From assembly GCA_052387695.1 (NCBI GenBank), contig JBQTIX010000047.1, positions 1-64,000 on the forward strand: a stretch of 64,000 nt of DNA, written 5' to 3'. A model generated the notes under the pieces. The model searched no databases. It was not told the DNA's origin and worked only from the letters and a program-made list of their open reading frames with translations. Origin of the DNA: Panacagrimonas sp052387695 (GTDB taxonomy: Bacteria; Pseudomonadota; Gammaproteobacteria; Nevskiales; Nevskiaceae). Position numbers and translations under genes: made by a program. How positions within the stretch are numbered: the first letter of the stretch is position 1; each line of letters begins with the position of its first letter. This document shows, in pieces, positions 18,074-27,131 of the stretch.

Positions 18074-20335
18074 ATGCAAGGGGGCGCGGCGCAATGGCTG
18101 TGCCTGTTCCTGCTGCTTGCCCTAATTCCCCTACAACTGTCCGCACAGGAGTTCGAGTTTCACCCGCCGCCGAATGCCAGCGATCCGATTGCCGCCTCGG
18201 TCATGCGCGACCTGGCCGAGCGAATCCTGCCGGTCTACGAGGAGAAGGATACGGAGCGCTATCTCACCAACCTGGGTGCGCTCCAGATGGTCGCCGGCAC
18301 TTACGTGGCGGCGCATGACACGCGCCAATCGCTGCGCGATCGGCGACGCAGCGCAAGTGCAGGCCAGTCGGTCGATCGCGCGCAGCTGTACGACATTTAC
18401 GCGCATGCTCGCGCGATCGAGGCGCGTGAGGGCCTGAAGTTCTCGCAGGCATTCACGCGCTCCTTCCGCGAGGTGGTGCCCAAGCTCAATGATCGCGATG
18501 CGGACGCGCTCACGGCCTGGTTCGAGACGCCGCTACCGGTGTTCAGAGATGCGCTGCAAAGATCGTTTGATCGGTGGAGGGTCAAGGGCAGCATCCCTTC
18601 TGCGGAGGCGGTGGACCTGGTCTGGACCTACCTGTCCTTCGACGCGCATCGCAGCTTCAAGCCGCTGGTGCAGGCGCTCGACGTCGAGGAAGAGCGCCGG
18701 CGCTACGTCACCGAGGAGAACGTGGTCATCAAGACCCCGTACGGAGCGGAGATCCACGCGGTGGTGGTGCGTCCCAAAAGCATCTCCACACCGCTCCCCA
18801 CGCTGCTCGAATTCACCATCCAGCTTGCCGGCCACGACGCCAAGGGCTGTGCCGCCCACGGCTATGTCGGAGTCGTGGCGTATACGCGCGGCAAATTGGC
18901 CGGGAGCGGCAACCGGGTCGTTCCCTTCCAGTACGACGGCGAAGATGCGCGCGCGGTGATCAACTGGATCGCCAGGCAACCCTGGAGCGATGGTCGCGTC
19001 GGCATGGTCGGTGACGGCTACAGCGGTTTCGCCGCCTGGGCGGCCTTGAAGCGGGCGCCGGCCGCGCTCAAGGCCATCGCCACCTGGGCCGCGATGGCGC
19101 CGGGCATCGACTTTCCGATGCAGGGACAGGTGTTCCCGAACTCGGCGTATCGATGGGCGCAGACCCACACCGGCGCGACGGACGAGGACAGCGAGCGCCT
19201 CGACGATGCGCAATGGCGCGCGCTCGACCAGGCCTGGTACCAGAGCGGGACGCGCTACCGCGATCTCGACCGGAAGTTCGGCAAGCCCAACCGGATCTTC
19301 CGCCGCTGGCTCAACCACCCGAGCTACGACGGGTACTGGCAGAAGATGATCCCGTTCCGGCAACAGTTCGCGAAGATCGACATTCCGGTGTTGACGATTG
19401 CCGGCTACTACGGCGGGGACGCGGGCGCCTTGCATTACTTCAGCCAGCACTACCGGTACAAGCCGGACGCCCAGCACACGCTGCTGATCGGCCCCTGGGA
19501 TGACGGCGCAATCCGGCACGGGCCATCGCCTGTCCTCCACGGACACAGCGTCGATACGGCCGCGCTGATCGACCTGCGAGAACTGCGCTACCAGTGGTTC
19601 GACCACATCTTCAAGAACAGCACCAAACCGGCCCTGCTGAAGGACCGCGTCAACTACGAGCTCATGGGCGCCAACGAGTGGCGGCATGCGCCGTCGCTCG
19701 AAGGCATGGCGAACGGATCGCTGAGGTTTTACTTGGATGTGGATGCGGGCGGGTCCGTCGAGCGTCACCGGCTGGTGGAGGCCAGGCCGCCGGCAACGAC
19801 ATTCTTTCAGCAGATCGTCGATTTCTCGGATCGCAGCGACTTCAACGGGCCGCCGCCGATCGACATCGTCGGCAAGAGTCTCCCGGTTCGTCACGCGACG
19901 ACCTTCGTCAGCGAACCCTTGCAACAGGCGGTCGAGTTCAGCGGCCTGCTCGCGGGCCAGCTCGATTTCCTGCCGAACCAGCAGGACGTGGACCTCCAAC
20001 TCACGCTCTACGAACTGCTACCCGGCGGCGCCCACGTCCAGTTGTTCGATCCTTACGAATTTCGCGCCAGCTATGTGAAGGATCGCATCAATCGCCGGCT
20101 CCTCAAGGCGGGCGTGCGCCAGCAATTGACGTTCACGACCGAGCGCCTGAGCAGCCGCCGGCTTCAGGCCGGCAGCCGGGTGGTCATGGTTCTCGGAGTC
20201 AACAAGCGGCCTGACCGGGAGATCAACTACGGCGCCGGTAACGACGTCAGTGAAGAGTCGATGGCCGATACCAGGATCCCTTTGAGCATCCGCTGGTATG
20301 GTGGCAGCTACATCGACGTCCCGATTCGAAAGTAG
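18074..20335 (+). CDS. Exported CocE/NonD (X-Pro dipeptidyl-peptidase S15-type) hydrolase
   Basis: An alpha/beta hydrolase of 753 residues. The frame is open from 17903, but I start it at ATG 18074. From there a clear signal peptide appears (QWLCLFLLLALIPLQLSA, ending near SAQ-EF), while the upstream segment is a palindromic repeat. The nucleophile elbow is GDGYSGFAAW (S317), the acid region is PVLTIAGYYGGDAG, and the histidine probably lies in HGPSPVLHGHS. The C-terminal part is a jelly-roll domain typical of the S15/CocE class. It probably acts in the periplasm on esters, amides or peptides. It is the last gene of the glucan-locus run, and a functional link to glucan is not evident. Confidence 0.85.
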   Translation: MQGGAAQWLCLFLLLALIPLQLSAQEFEFHPPPNASDPIAASVMRDLAERILPVYEEKDTERYLTNLGALQMVAGTYVAAHDTRQSLRDRRRSASAGQSVDRAQLYDIYAHARAIEAREGLKFSQAFTRSFREVVPKLNDRDADALTAWFETPLPVFRDALQRSFDRWRVKGSIPSAEAVDLVWTYLSFDAHRSFKPLVQALDVEEERRRYVTEENVVIKTPYGAEIHAVVVRPKSISTPLPTLLEFTIQLAGHDAKGCAAHGYVGVVAYTRGKLAGSGNRVVPFQYDGEDARAVINWIARQPWSDGRVGMVGDGYSGFAAWAALKRAPAALKAIATWAAMAPGIDFPMQGQVFPNSAYRWAQTHTGATDEDSERLDDAQWRALDQAWYQSGTRYRDLDRKFGKPNRIFRRWLNHPSYDGYWQKMIPFRQQFAKIDIPVLTIAGYYGGDAGALHYFSQHYRYKPDAQHTLLIGPWDDGAIRHGPSPVLHGHSVDTAALIDLRELRYQWFDHIFKNSTKPALLKDRVNYELMGANEWRHAPSLEGMANGSLRFYLDVDAGGSVERHRLVEARPPATTFFQQIVDFSDRSDFNGPPPIDIVGKSLPVRHATTFVSEPLQQAVEFSGLLAGQLDFLPNQQDVDLQLTLYELLPGGAHVQLFDPYEFRASYVKDRINRRLLKAGVRQQLTFTTERLSSRRLQAGSRVVMVLGVNKRPDREINYGAGNDVSEESMADTRIPLSIRWYGGSYIDVPIRK

Positions 20336-20403
20336 GCCAGGGAGGGTGCCCGCGTGTTGTTCGCGGGCGGATCCGACGGGCGCCCTTCGTTGAGCGCGCG
20401 CAG

Positions 20404-20436
20404 CGTCGGTTCCGCCTTCGGCTTGAACCGACCTAC
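20404..20436 (-). repeat. GTAGGTCGG-type palindromic repeat, copy 4
   Basis: Reverse-strand copy differing from copy 1 at three positions. Close by, 20463-20504 starts GTAGGGTGGATCAGCGAAG and ends CCCCTACGG, another short palindromic element. The 214 bp between the S15 hydrolase and the next gene hold nothing else. Confidence 0.82.
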
Positions 20437-20549
20437 GAGCCGGATTAAACCTGCGCCGGCGTAGGGTGGATCAGCGAAGCGCATCTGAAACCCCTACGGG
20501 CCTCGCACATCCGCTTTTTCGCGTGCGATCACCCAGGTCCGACGGGCTG

Positions 20550-20909
20550 CTATCGGTTTGAAGCGTCGCGGCTGCGGTCGACCAGGCGTTCGATCCGATC
20601 GCCGATCCGATCCAGGCGGTCCTGTGCGCGATCACCGCGGCGGTCGAGTTGCTCCTCGCGTCGGTCGCCGTAACGGTCCAGGCGCCGCGCGGCTCCGTCA
20701 CGACCGCCGGCGGATGCCCGGTCGGACGCCGCGTCGTAGCGCGCGTCGATGCGTTCGCCGCGCTCGTCGAGGCGCTCGTCGATGCGTTCGCCGCGAGCGT
20801 CCAGCCGGTCATCGAGGTTCTCGCCGAGTCCCATCTGGGCCTGTGCAGCGAAGCTCATGCTTCCGGCCAGGGCAAGGGCGAGCGTCGAAGTCAATAGCTT
20901 TTTGTTCAT
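20550..20909 (-). CDS. Small exported Arg/Asp repeat protein
   Basis: A 119-residue protein with a standard signal peptide (MNKKLLTSTLALALAGSMSF, cleavage near AQAQM). The mature part is almost wholly short charged repeats such as ERIDERLDERG, RLDRYGDRREEQLDRRGD and DRLDRIGDRIE, spaced 7 or 11 residues, which suggests a long amphipathic helix. The start ATG at 20909 has AGGAG 8 bases upstream; the longer frame upstream is discounted. No family is recognised. It may be a periplasmic or surface coiled-coil or ion-binding protein, but no function can be named. Confidence 0.8.
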   Translation of the reverse strand: MNKKLLTSTLALALAGSMSFAAQAQMGLGENLDDRLDARGERIDERLDERGERIDARYDAASDRASAGGRDGAARRLDRYGDRREEQLDRRGDRAQDRLDRIGDRIERLVDRSRDASNR

Positions 20910-21202
20910 GGTCAATCTCCTGAGGTGGTGAAATCTCCGGCCGCCGGGAGACCCTGAGTCGGGAATCCGGTGACGGGGATGGCTCCGTCTTCTACGCACG
21001 TGCGGTGCCTGGTCAAAAAAGGTTGAAAGTTCAGTGGCTTGTAAAATCAACGGCGTTTCGAAACGCTGCGCAATGCAGGATTTCTGCGGACAGTCGCTGC
21101 GCCCTGCATGGCCCGTCAGGTTGTTGTTTGCCAACCCGGCGTCGCGAATCGCCAGAAGAGGCCGTAGCTCGGCTCATCGCCGGGCGATTCCCGCGCCGCT
21201 CC

Positions 21203-21655
21203 TCAGGGCACCCGCGCAGGCTCGGCGTCCGGTGCCGTGTTGGGGATGCCGTCGATGAGGTTCTGGATGACCAGCCGGTGATACTTCACGGCATAGCGCA
21301 CCGGCGTGTCGGACAGGGTCCGCATGACCCTTTCGTGATCGGCGTCCTCCGGCGCGTGGATCAGCAGGAAATGACAGCCCTGCTGCGCGAGTTCGAGCTG
21401 CTTCTGGCGCGTGGGCACGCTGGCGCCGACCGACAGCAGGCCGCGCGAGTCGAGGTTCTCGCCCGCCTCGCGGGCCATGGTCCTGGCATCGATGCTCATG
21501 ACGTGGTCGCCGACGAAGCCTGCCTTGCCAAGCGCTTCCTGTGCCCGCCCCGCGTCCTCGGCCGTCGGGAACGCGGTGATGACGTGGCCGGTGGGGTAGA
21601 AAATTCCACCTTCGAAAAACTTGTTGGCCTCTTTTTGATGGTGAATCGGGTCCAT
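21203..21655 (-). CDS. Conserved hypothetical protein, 150 residues
   Basis: Cytoplasmic protein without signal or membrane segment. The start ATG 21655 has GGAGGGA 8 bases upstream. The pattern GHVITAFPTAEDAGRAQEAL followed by FVGDHVMSID resembles the ferredoxin-like fold of general-stress (YflT-type) proteins, and a second half around HFLLIHAPEDADHERVMRTL could be a repeat of the same fold. This is a fold-level impression only. It lies 78 bp downstream of the YaiO gene on the same strand and may share its transcript. Confidence 0.75.
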   Translation of the reverse strand: MDPIHHQKEANKFFEGGIFYPTGHVITAFPTAEDAGRAQEALGKAGFVGDHVMSIDARTMAREAGENLDSRGLLSVGASVPTRQKQLELAQQGCHFLLIHAPEDADHERVMRTLSDTPVRYAVKYHRLVIQNLIDGIPNTAPDAEPARVP

Positions 21656-21733
21656 GGTCGTATCCCTCCAGATGCGGCTTGCGCAAGATGCTCGTTGGCC
21701 GCGCGGTAGCGCGTCCACAGGCGTGCAGAAGGA

Positions 21734-22900
21734 TCAGAAATTGATTCCGGCGCCCAGCGCAACGGACTGGCCGATGTAGGCGTCTTCCCGGTCCTCGTAC
21801 GCATAGTCGAGCCGCAATTGCCATTCCCGCGATGCGACCCAGGTCAGCCCGGCCGCGACGCGCTGGAATTCCGCGCGGACCTGCGGCGGCAGCGCCTCTT
21901 CGCCGAAAAAATAGCTCAGCGAGGGTTGCCACTGCGGCCCGAGGACCCAGTCGAACCGGACGCCGCCGATGTGACTGTGCTCGCCGTCGATCTCGGAGGT
22001 CAGCGCATATTGCAACTCCACGTCGCCGATCGGCGTGCCGAGCAGCCGCAGGCCGGGCGTGAGGGTGGAGACGTCACCGTCCGCGTAATTCAGCAGCCGG
22101 TAGCCGAACAGCGGACGCAGCCGGGGAGTGGCCAGCCACTCGAGTCTCACCGATCCTTCGAGGCGCGGTCGGAAATCCGCGCCGGGCGATCCGCCGAGGT
22201 CGGCCCGGATCGCGAGGCGCTCGGTCGCACGCGTGGAGAAGCCCAGCAGATAGACGTGATCGACAGAGTCGAAGCGGTTGTGCCGCTCGTACAGCGCGTA
22301 GCTGAAAAGATCGCGCGAATGGCGAAAACCCAGATCGAAAAGGAGCTGGCTCTCCAGGTCCCGCTCGTTGTCGAAATGGTCGACCACCATGCCGGTGTTG
22401 AGCCGCCAGGGCAGGTCCTGATCGCGCGGCGAGCGCCCGCGGGTGCGTGAGCGGGCGTCGCGTCCGGCCACGTCCGCAGCGGCCCCGAACACCTCCGCAG
22501 CCGCATCGTCCCTTTGTTCGGCCTCCAGGATCTCGCCCTCCGCCACCAGGGTGTTGTACTCGTCGCTTCGATCGGTTGCGGGCGTCGAGGAAAGGGCCGC
22601 TTGCAGTTCCTTGCGCGCCTGCGCGAGGTCGCCAGCGCTGACCAGGGTGCGCACCAGTCCGATCCGGTAGCTCCGCCGCTGGGGTTGCGCTGCGATCAAC
22701 TGACGCCAGAGAGCAATGGCCTGGGCATAACGTCGTTCCGACCAATCTGCCAGCGCCCGGTCCTCCAGTGCGGCGAGGCCCGCAGCCGGGTCGGAGGGGG
22801 CAGGGGCGGGTTCGGCGAATGCTGCCGCCATTGCGACGACCAGTGCCAGCATCGTCAAGCCACGACCTTTCATCCCGGGACGCGGCTCGGGGATCGACAT
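21734..22900 (-). CDS. YaiO-family outer-membrane beta-barrel protein
   Basis: A 388-residue protein with a signal peptide (KGRGLTMLALVVAMAAAFAE), an N-terminal TPR-like region (about 45-135: WSERRYAQAIALWRQLI, AGDLAQARKELQAAL) and a C-terminal barrel of alternating aromatic strands ending in GAGINF, the usual terminal phenylalanine. YaiO proteins sit in the outer membrane, often near exopolysaccharide genes, but no such gene is adjacent here. ATG 22900 overlaps the stop of a 34-codon frame; ATG 22873, nine codons later, begins directly at the signal peptide and is equally possible. Confidence 0.85.
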   Translation of the reverse strand: MSIPEPRPGMKGRGLTMLALVVAMAAAFAEPAPAPSDPAAGLAALEDRALADWSERRYAQAIALWRQLIAAQPQRRSYRIGLVRTLVSAGDLAQARKELQAALSSTPATDRSDEYNTLVAEGEILEAEQRDDAAAEVFGAAADVAGRDARSRTRGRSPRDQDLPWRLNTGMVVDHFDNERDLESQLLFDLGFRHSRDLFSYALYERHNRFDSVDHVYLLGFSTRATERLAIRADLGGSPGADFRPRLEGSVRLEWLATPRLRPLFGYRLLNYADGDVSTLTPGLRLLGTPIGDVELQYALTSEIDGEHSHIGGVRFDWVLGPQWQPSLSYFFGEEALPPQVRAEFQRVAAGLTWVASREWQLRLDYAYEDREDAYIGQSVALGAGINF

Positions 22901-23004
22901 CAGAGGCTTGCCTCTGCGAGCGGACGTTCAGCGCAGGGAGCGCGCGCACGCGCGGCGACTTTGCGCGGTTCGATCATGGTGGGGTCCATCAATGTACTGT
23001 TCAT
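22900..23004 (-). CDS. Possible 34-residue leader ORF coupled to yaiO
   Basis: A short frame beginning MNSTLMDPTMIEPRK and ending with TGA at 22902-22900, overlapping the yaiO ATG (TGATG). No good ribosome-binding site precedes its ATG, and the composition (Arg/Ala-rich) is what GC-rich noncoding DNA gives. The overlap with yaiO is the only argument for it. Confidence 0.25.
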   Translation of the reverse strand: MNSTLMDPTMIEPRKVAARARAPCAERPLAEASL

Positions 23005-23287
23005 GAGTGATTTTTCACGCGTGTCCGTCGAGTCCGCTCTTCGACAAGTTGCAGGCGCAACGATCATTCCCGCATGCGGGATTCGCGCGAGGGCGTTTCT
23101 CGGACGACGAGGGTTAATTCTCCGTCGGCGACCGGCTTGCAGGATGCCCGGACCGGAATCGGCCCACGGCGGTTTGCACGGCGGCTCTTTCCAGGGCCTG
23201 GTGACGATCAAGCCAACCGGAGGGCGCTGGCGGCCAGTTATACCCACGCGCCCGAGCGGCATCGCTTCCGGCGCCGCCCCCCTGAGC

Positions 23288-23317
23288 GACCGACCTGCCG
23301 GGTCGGTCTTTTTTTTT
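23288..23317 (+). terminator. Strong rho-independent terminator on the plus strand, orphan
   Basis: Perfect 8-bp stem GACCGACC (23288-23295) / GGTCGGTC (23301-23308), a 5-base loop and nine T. Both flanking genes are on the minus strand, so it serves no annotated gene. The plus-strand transcript it ends would have to start within about 23005-23285, where I see no open frame of note. The rest of the 440-bp gap shows no other feature. Confidence 0.85.
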
Positions 23318-23339
23318 GTCGCGCACGGGAGCGGACGTT

Positions 23340-24434
23340 TCAACGCCGCGACAGCCGCACCCGGAAATGGGTGTGCCCGGACTCGTCGCATCGCACGTCG
23401 ATCCGGCCCTGATGGGCCTGAACGATCTGGTCGACGATATAGAGACCCAACCCCAGACCGCCGCTCCGGTCGGTTCGCTTCTTCCGGCTGCTGAAGGGAT
23501 CGAAGATGATCGGCAACACGTCGGCGGGGATGGACCCCGCGTTCGCCACGGACAGCGTGACCCACTCCGCGTCGCTGCCTTCCAGACGCAGGGTCACGGG
23601 TCCCGATCCCTCGCCGTGCTGCAGCGCGTTTCCGACCAGATTCGACACGGCCTGCTCCAGGCGACCGGCGTCCCAATGGCCGTTCAGATCGCCGTCCTCG
23701 ATGATCGTGATGACGCGCGTCGGCGACGCCGTGCGGTGCTCCTGCACGACTCTTTCGACAAGGGGTCTCAGTTGCGTCGGTTCGCGCCGCAGGTGGATGC
23801 CGTCGGCCAGGCGCACGCGGACCAGATCGAGCAGGTCCTCGATCATCCGGTGCATGCGCCTGCCGCTCGACTGGATCCGGTCGGCAATCTTCCGGACGCT
23901 GGGATCGGTGGAGAAACCCTGCAGCGCCTCGGCGGACAGGTTGATGACGTGGAGGGGGTTGCGCAGGTCGTGCCCAAGCATGGCGATGAACAGTTCGTTG
24001 AGGCGCAACGCCTCGGACCGTCGTTCCAGCTCCTCTCTGAGTTGCTGGCGCTGGCGGTGGAGCTGGAAAAAGACGTCCGCCTTGTTCTTGAGGATGCGAG
24101 GCTCCACCGGCTTGTAGAGGAAATCGACGGCGCCGCTGTCGTAACCCTTGAACAGTCGCTGCGTGTCGCGGCCCCCGGCGGTGACGAAGATGAGGGGGAT
24201 GTGCCGCGTGCGCTCGCTGCCACGCATCAGTTCGGCGAGCTGGAAGCCGTCCATCTCGGGCATCTGCACGTCGAGCAGGGCCAGGGCGACGTCGTGAACC
24301 AGGAGCAGTTCGAGCGCCTCGGTACCGGATCGCGCCTGCAACACTTCGACCTGGTCCTGACCCAGCAGGGCGGAGATCGCGACGAGATTTTCCTCGACAT
24401 CATCGACCACCAGGCATTTCACCGGCGTCTTCAT
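23340..24434 (-). CDS. Receiver-histidine kinase hybrid (REC-HisKA-HATPase)
   Basis: A soluble 364-residue signalling protein. The N-terminal receiver domain has the acidic pocket VVDD (D11/D12), phosphoacceptor D55 in LALLDVQMPEMDG and K109 in YKPVEP. A short coiled coil (about 120-145) leads to an H-box GHDLRNPLHV (H155), then N-box NLVGNALQH and GLGLGLYIVDQ. This 'response regulator first' layout takes phosphate from a partner kinase and passes it on. The gene lies 79 bp downstream of the CHASE3 hybrid kinase on the same strand, the likely partner. No DNA-binding domain is present, so the output lies elsewhere. Confidence 0.92.
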   Translation of the reverse strand: MKTPVKCLVVDDVEENLVAISALLGQDQVEVLQARSGTEALELLLVHDVALALLDVQMPEMDGFQLAELMRGSERTRHIPLIFVTAGGRDTQRLFKGYDSGAVDFLYKPVEPRILKNKADVFFQLHRQRQQLREELERRSEALRLNELFIAMLGHDLRNPLHVINLSAEALQGFSTDPSVRKIADRIQSSGRRMHRMIEDLLDLVRVRLADGIHLRREPTQLRPLVERVVQEHRTASPTRVITIIEDGDLNGHWDAGRLEQAVSNLVGNALQHGEGSGPVTLRLEGSDAEWVTLSVANAGSIPADVLPIIFDPFSSRKKRTDRSGGLGLGLYIVDQIVQAHQGRIDVRCDESGHTHFRVRLSRR

Positions 24435-24513
24435 AGGCAGTCACCTGTGGGTGCTTTCATCGGGAGCGGGGAGGGCGGTACGTAGGTGCTTTCCGGAGTC
24501 TGCACGACGATCT

Positions 24514-26598
24514 CTACGTCGGCATCCAGGTCCGCACGAGCGACAGCAGCCGCTCGATGTCCAGCGGCTTGGCAATGTAGTCGCTCGCGCCGGCGGCCAG
24601 GCATTTTTCCTGATCGTCCTTCATCGCCTTGGCGGTCAGCGCGATGATGGGCAGCTTTCCCCACTCCGGGCGCTTGCGGATTTCCTGCATCGCGGTCAGG
24701 CCATCCATCTCCGGCATCATGATGTCCATCAGCACGAGGTCGATCCGCGTCGTCGGCTGATTCATGCCGCGTGCCAGTACATCGATCGCCTCGCGGCCGT
24801 TGCGCGCCACCGCCACCTTCGCGCCCTTGGGTTCGAGCACGCTGGACAGCGCAAAGATGTTGCGGACGTCGTCTTCCACCACCAGGATGCGGCGACCCTC
24901 GAAGAGGGCCTCGCGATCGCCGGACGCCTGCGGCATCTTTTGCCGCTGGACCGGCAGGGTCGGTTCCACCGGGTGCAGGAACCGCGTGACCTCGTCGAGC
25001 AGGCGCTCCGACGAACGCGCCTGATGAACGGCCGGCGCATGCGTCCGGGGTGCATCGAGACCGGATGGTCGCGGGCCGTCGGCCCCTTCTGCGTAGACCC
25101 GCGGCAGGCTCAGGGTGAAGACGCTGCCCTCGCCCGGGCGACTTTGGAGCGACAGGGCGCCGCCGAGCAGTCCGGCGAGATCGCGGGAGATCGACAGCCC
25201 CAGCCCCGAGCCACCGTAGCGTCGATGCGTACTTCCGTCCGCCTGCCGGAATGCCTGGAAGACGACTTCCTGCTGATCTTCCGAAATGCCGATGCCGGTG
25301 TCGCGAACGGCGAACGACACACCGTCCCCGTCGGCCGCGAACACGTTCAGGGAGACCTTCCCCTTGGGTGTGAACTTGAACGCATTGGACAGCAGGTTCT
25401 TGAGGATCTGGCCGAGCCGCTGTGCGTCGGTCGCGATGCGATCCGGTGCGCCCGGCTCCATCGCGACCGTGAACGACAGGCCGCGCTGCCCGGCGACCGG
25501 CTCGAAGGTCTTGAGCAGGGACTCGATCAGCCGCGGCAGCGACACCCATTCCGTTACCACTTCCATCCGGCCGGCTTCGATCCGCGACAGGTCGAGGATG
25601 TCGTTGATCAGCGCGAGCAGATCGTTGCCAGCCGACGAGATCGTCTGCGCGTACTTCACCTGCTCGGCGGTGAGATTGCCGGTCGGGTTGTCGGCGAGGA
25701 GTTTGGAGAGGATCAACGAGGAGTTGAGCGGCGTGCGCAGCTCATGGCTCATGTTGGCCAGGAATTCGCTCTTGAACTGGTTGCTGCGTTCCAGCTCGCC
25801 GGCCTTGAGGGCCGAGGTCCGCTGGGCGTCGGCCAGTTCGTCCCTTTGATTCTCCAGAAGCTGGGTCTGCGCTTCGAGATGGGCGTTGATCTGTTCCAGC
25901 TCGGCCTGCTGTTTCTCGCGCTGGCGGAAATCACGTGCGGCCAGCACCGCTGCGCCGGCGATGAGCAGGAGCAGCAAGGCCGATCCGCCCACCGAGGCCA
26001 GCACCGTGAGGTCAGCGGCCTGCACCCATTGCCGGTTGCGTTGATCGAGCAGCGTCCGCTCGCGATCCTCCATCTCGGCGATCGTTGAACGGATCTGATC
26101 CATCGTGGCGCGACCGCGGTCGGTCAGGATCAGGGCCAGCGCTCCCTTCGCATTGCCTGATTGCTGAAGTTCCACGGTTCGCCCGATTTCTTCCATCTTG
26201 TCGGCGGCCAGACGCTCCAGCCGATCGAGTGGCTCCACCTGGAGTCGCTCGTCGGACAGGAGCATCCGCAGGGTCTGGAGCTTCCCGGACAACTCGGCCT
26301 TGGCGCGGGTGTACGGTTGCAGGTACGCCAGTTCGCCGGTGATCAGAAAGCCGCGCTGCCCGGTCTCGGCATCCTTGAGCGTGGAAAGAATCGCTTCGAG
26401 CTGCCGCAAGACCTGGAGTGTTCCCGCCACATCCGCGGCGGTTTGTGCGCGACTCTGGAGCGACCGATGGGACAGCAGCGTTATGAACACCACCGTCAGC
26501 GCAGCAATGACGAATCCGGCGACCGCCCGCGGCGGCAGGAGCAGGAGGCGGGAACCGGCTTTCCTTGCAGGGTTCTGTGCGAGGGAAGAGGACGACAT
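24514..26598 (-). CDS. Membrane hybrid histidine kinase with CHASE3 sensor
   Basis: A 694-residue inner-membrane kinase. TM1 is near residues 25-43, then a periplasmic CHASE3 domain with the typical DAETGQRGFLITGE signature (77-90), TM2 at about 198-220, a coiled coil, the H-box SEFLANMSHELRTPLN (H285), and HATPase boxes NLLSNAFKF, DTGIGI and GGSGLGLSISRDL. A C-terminal receiver (VVEDDVRNIF, phosphoacceptor in LVLMDIMMPEMDG, AKPLD) completes it. The start is ATG 26598, since upstream residues of the longer frame look noncoding; the ribosome-binding site is weak. The ligand is unknown. It is paired with the downstream receiver-kinase in a phosphorelay. Confidence 0.93.
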   Translation of the reverse strand: MSSSSLAQNPARKAGSRLLLLPPRAVAGFVIAALTVVFITLLSHRSLQSRAQTAADVAGTLQVLRQLEAILSTLKDAETGQRGFLITGELAYLQPYTRAKAELSGKLQTLRMLLSDERLQVEPLDRLERLAADKMEEIGRTVELQQSGNAKGALALILTDRGRATMDQIRSTIAEMEDRERTLLDQRNRQWVQAADLTVLASVGGSALLLLLIAGAAVLAARDFRQREKQQAELEQINAHLEAQTQLLENQRDELADAQRTSALKAGELERSNQFKSEFLANMSHELRTPLNSSLILSKLLADNPTGNLTAEQVKYAQTISSAGNDLLALINDILDLSRIEAGRMEVVTEWVSLPRLIESLLKTFEPVAGQRGLSFTVAMEPGAPDRIATDAQRLGQILKNLLSNAFKFTPKGKVSLNVFAADGDGVSFAVRDTGIGISEDQQEVVFQAFRQADGSTHRRYGGSGLGLSISRDLAGLLGGALSLQSRPGEGSVFTLSLPRVYAEGADGPRPSGLDAPRTHAPAVHQARSSERLLDEVTRFLHPVEPTLPVQRQKMPQASGDREALFEGRRILVVEDDVRNIFALSSVLEPKGAKVAVARNGREAIDVLARGMNQPTTRIDLVLMDIMMPEMDGLTAMQEIRKRPEWGKLPIIALTAKAMKDDQEKCLAAGASDYIAKPLDIERLLSLVRTWMPT

Positions 26599-26854
26599 GG
26601 TGCTTTTTGTGTGGGGCGCTTTGACCGGTGTGGCGCTTGAAGCGACTTGGAATAGGTTCCAAGTCCCGGCACACCCGGGCGATGCACGCAGCGCAAGGTC
26701 CGTAAACGGTAGCGCAGAACGGTCTCGAATTGCCCGGCGCGGGTGCGGGAAGCTTATTCGGCCGCTCGGGTCCAGGGCCGTCCCGCGGTTCATCATCGAG
26801 CGCGGCGCGCCGATCGGGCACAAGGAATCCCGTGTCGGGATCCCCGATCGACTA

Positions 26855-27122
26855 AGAGCTTGTCCGCGAATAAGGCGCGTCCGCGACGGAGGTCGCTTTT
26901 GCGCAGTGCAAGGAAGGAGCGACGAGGTGTACTCGAAGTACATGAGGAGCGACGGACGCCGCGATGCGCAAAAACGGCCCCGTCCCTTCGGGTGGCGCCC
27001 TATTTTTCGCCGGGCGGCGTTGCTCGTCGCTCATGTACATCGGGTACACCTCGCTCCTCGCGCCTTGCCCGGCGAAAAATGGGACTGCCACGCGGGCGCG
27101 TCTTGTTCACGGACAAGCTCTA
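26855..27122. repeat. 268-bp three-stem palindromic element
   Basis: Outer arms 26855-26886 and 27091-27122 (AGAGCTTGTCCG / CGGACAAGCTCT at the tips) are largely complementary. Two inner hairpins sit between them: TTTTGCGCA at 26897-26905 with its complement at 26965-26973, and a perfect 14-bp stem (ATTTTTCGCCGGGC at 27002-27015 with 27067-27080). Each inner loop carries a GTGTAC/GTACAT motif flanked by GAGCGACG-like sequence. The element fills the gap upstream of the hybrid kinase. It is noncoding and looks like a MITE or a large REP-type structure. The remaining 26599-26854 shows no gene. Confidence 0.82.
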
Positions 27123-27131
27123 AAGCCCCCG

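Noticed and set aside
22514..23494. 326-codon plus-strand frame that might explain the orphan terminator
   Set aside because: It is mostly antisense to yaiO, reads through the terminator itself, and has shadow composition.
26599..26943. 115-residue extension of the CHASE3 hybrid kinase
   Set aside because: It runs into the three-stem repeat and lacks coding character. A transmembrane-first N-terminus from ATG 26598 fits the family.
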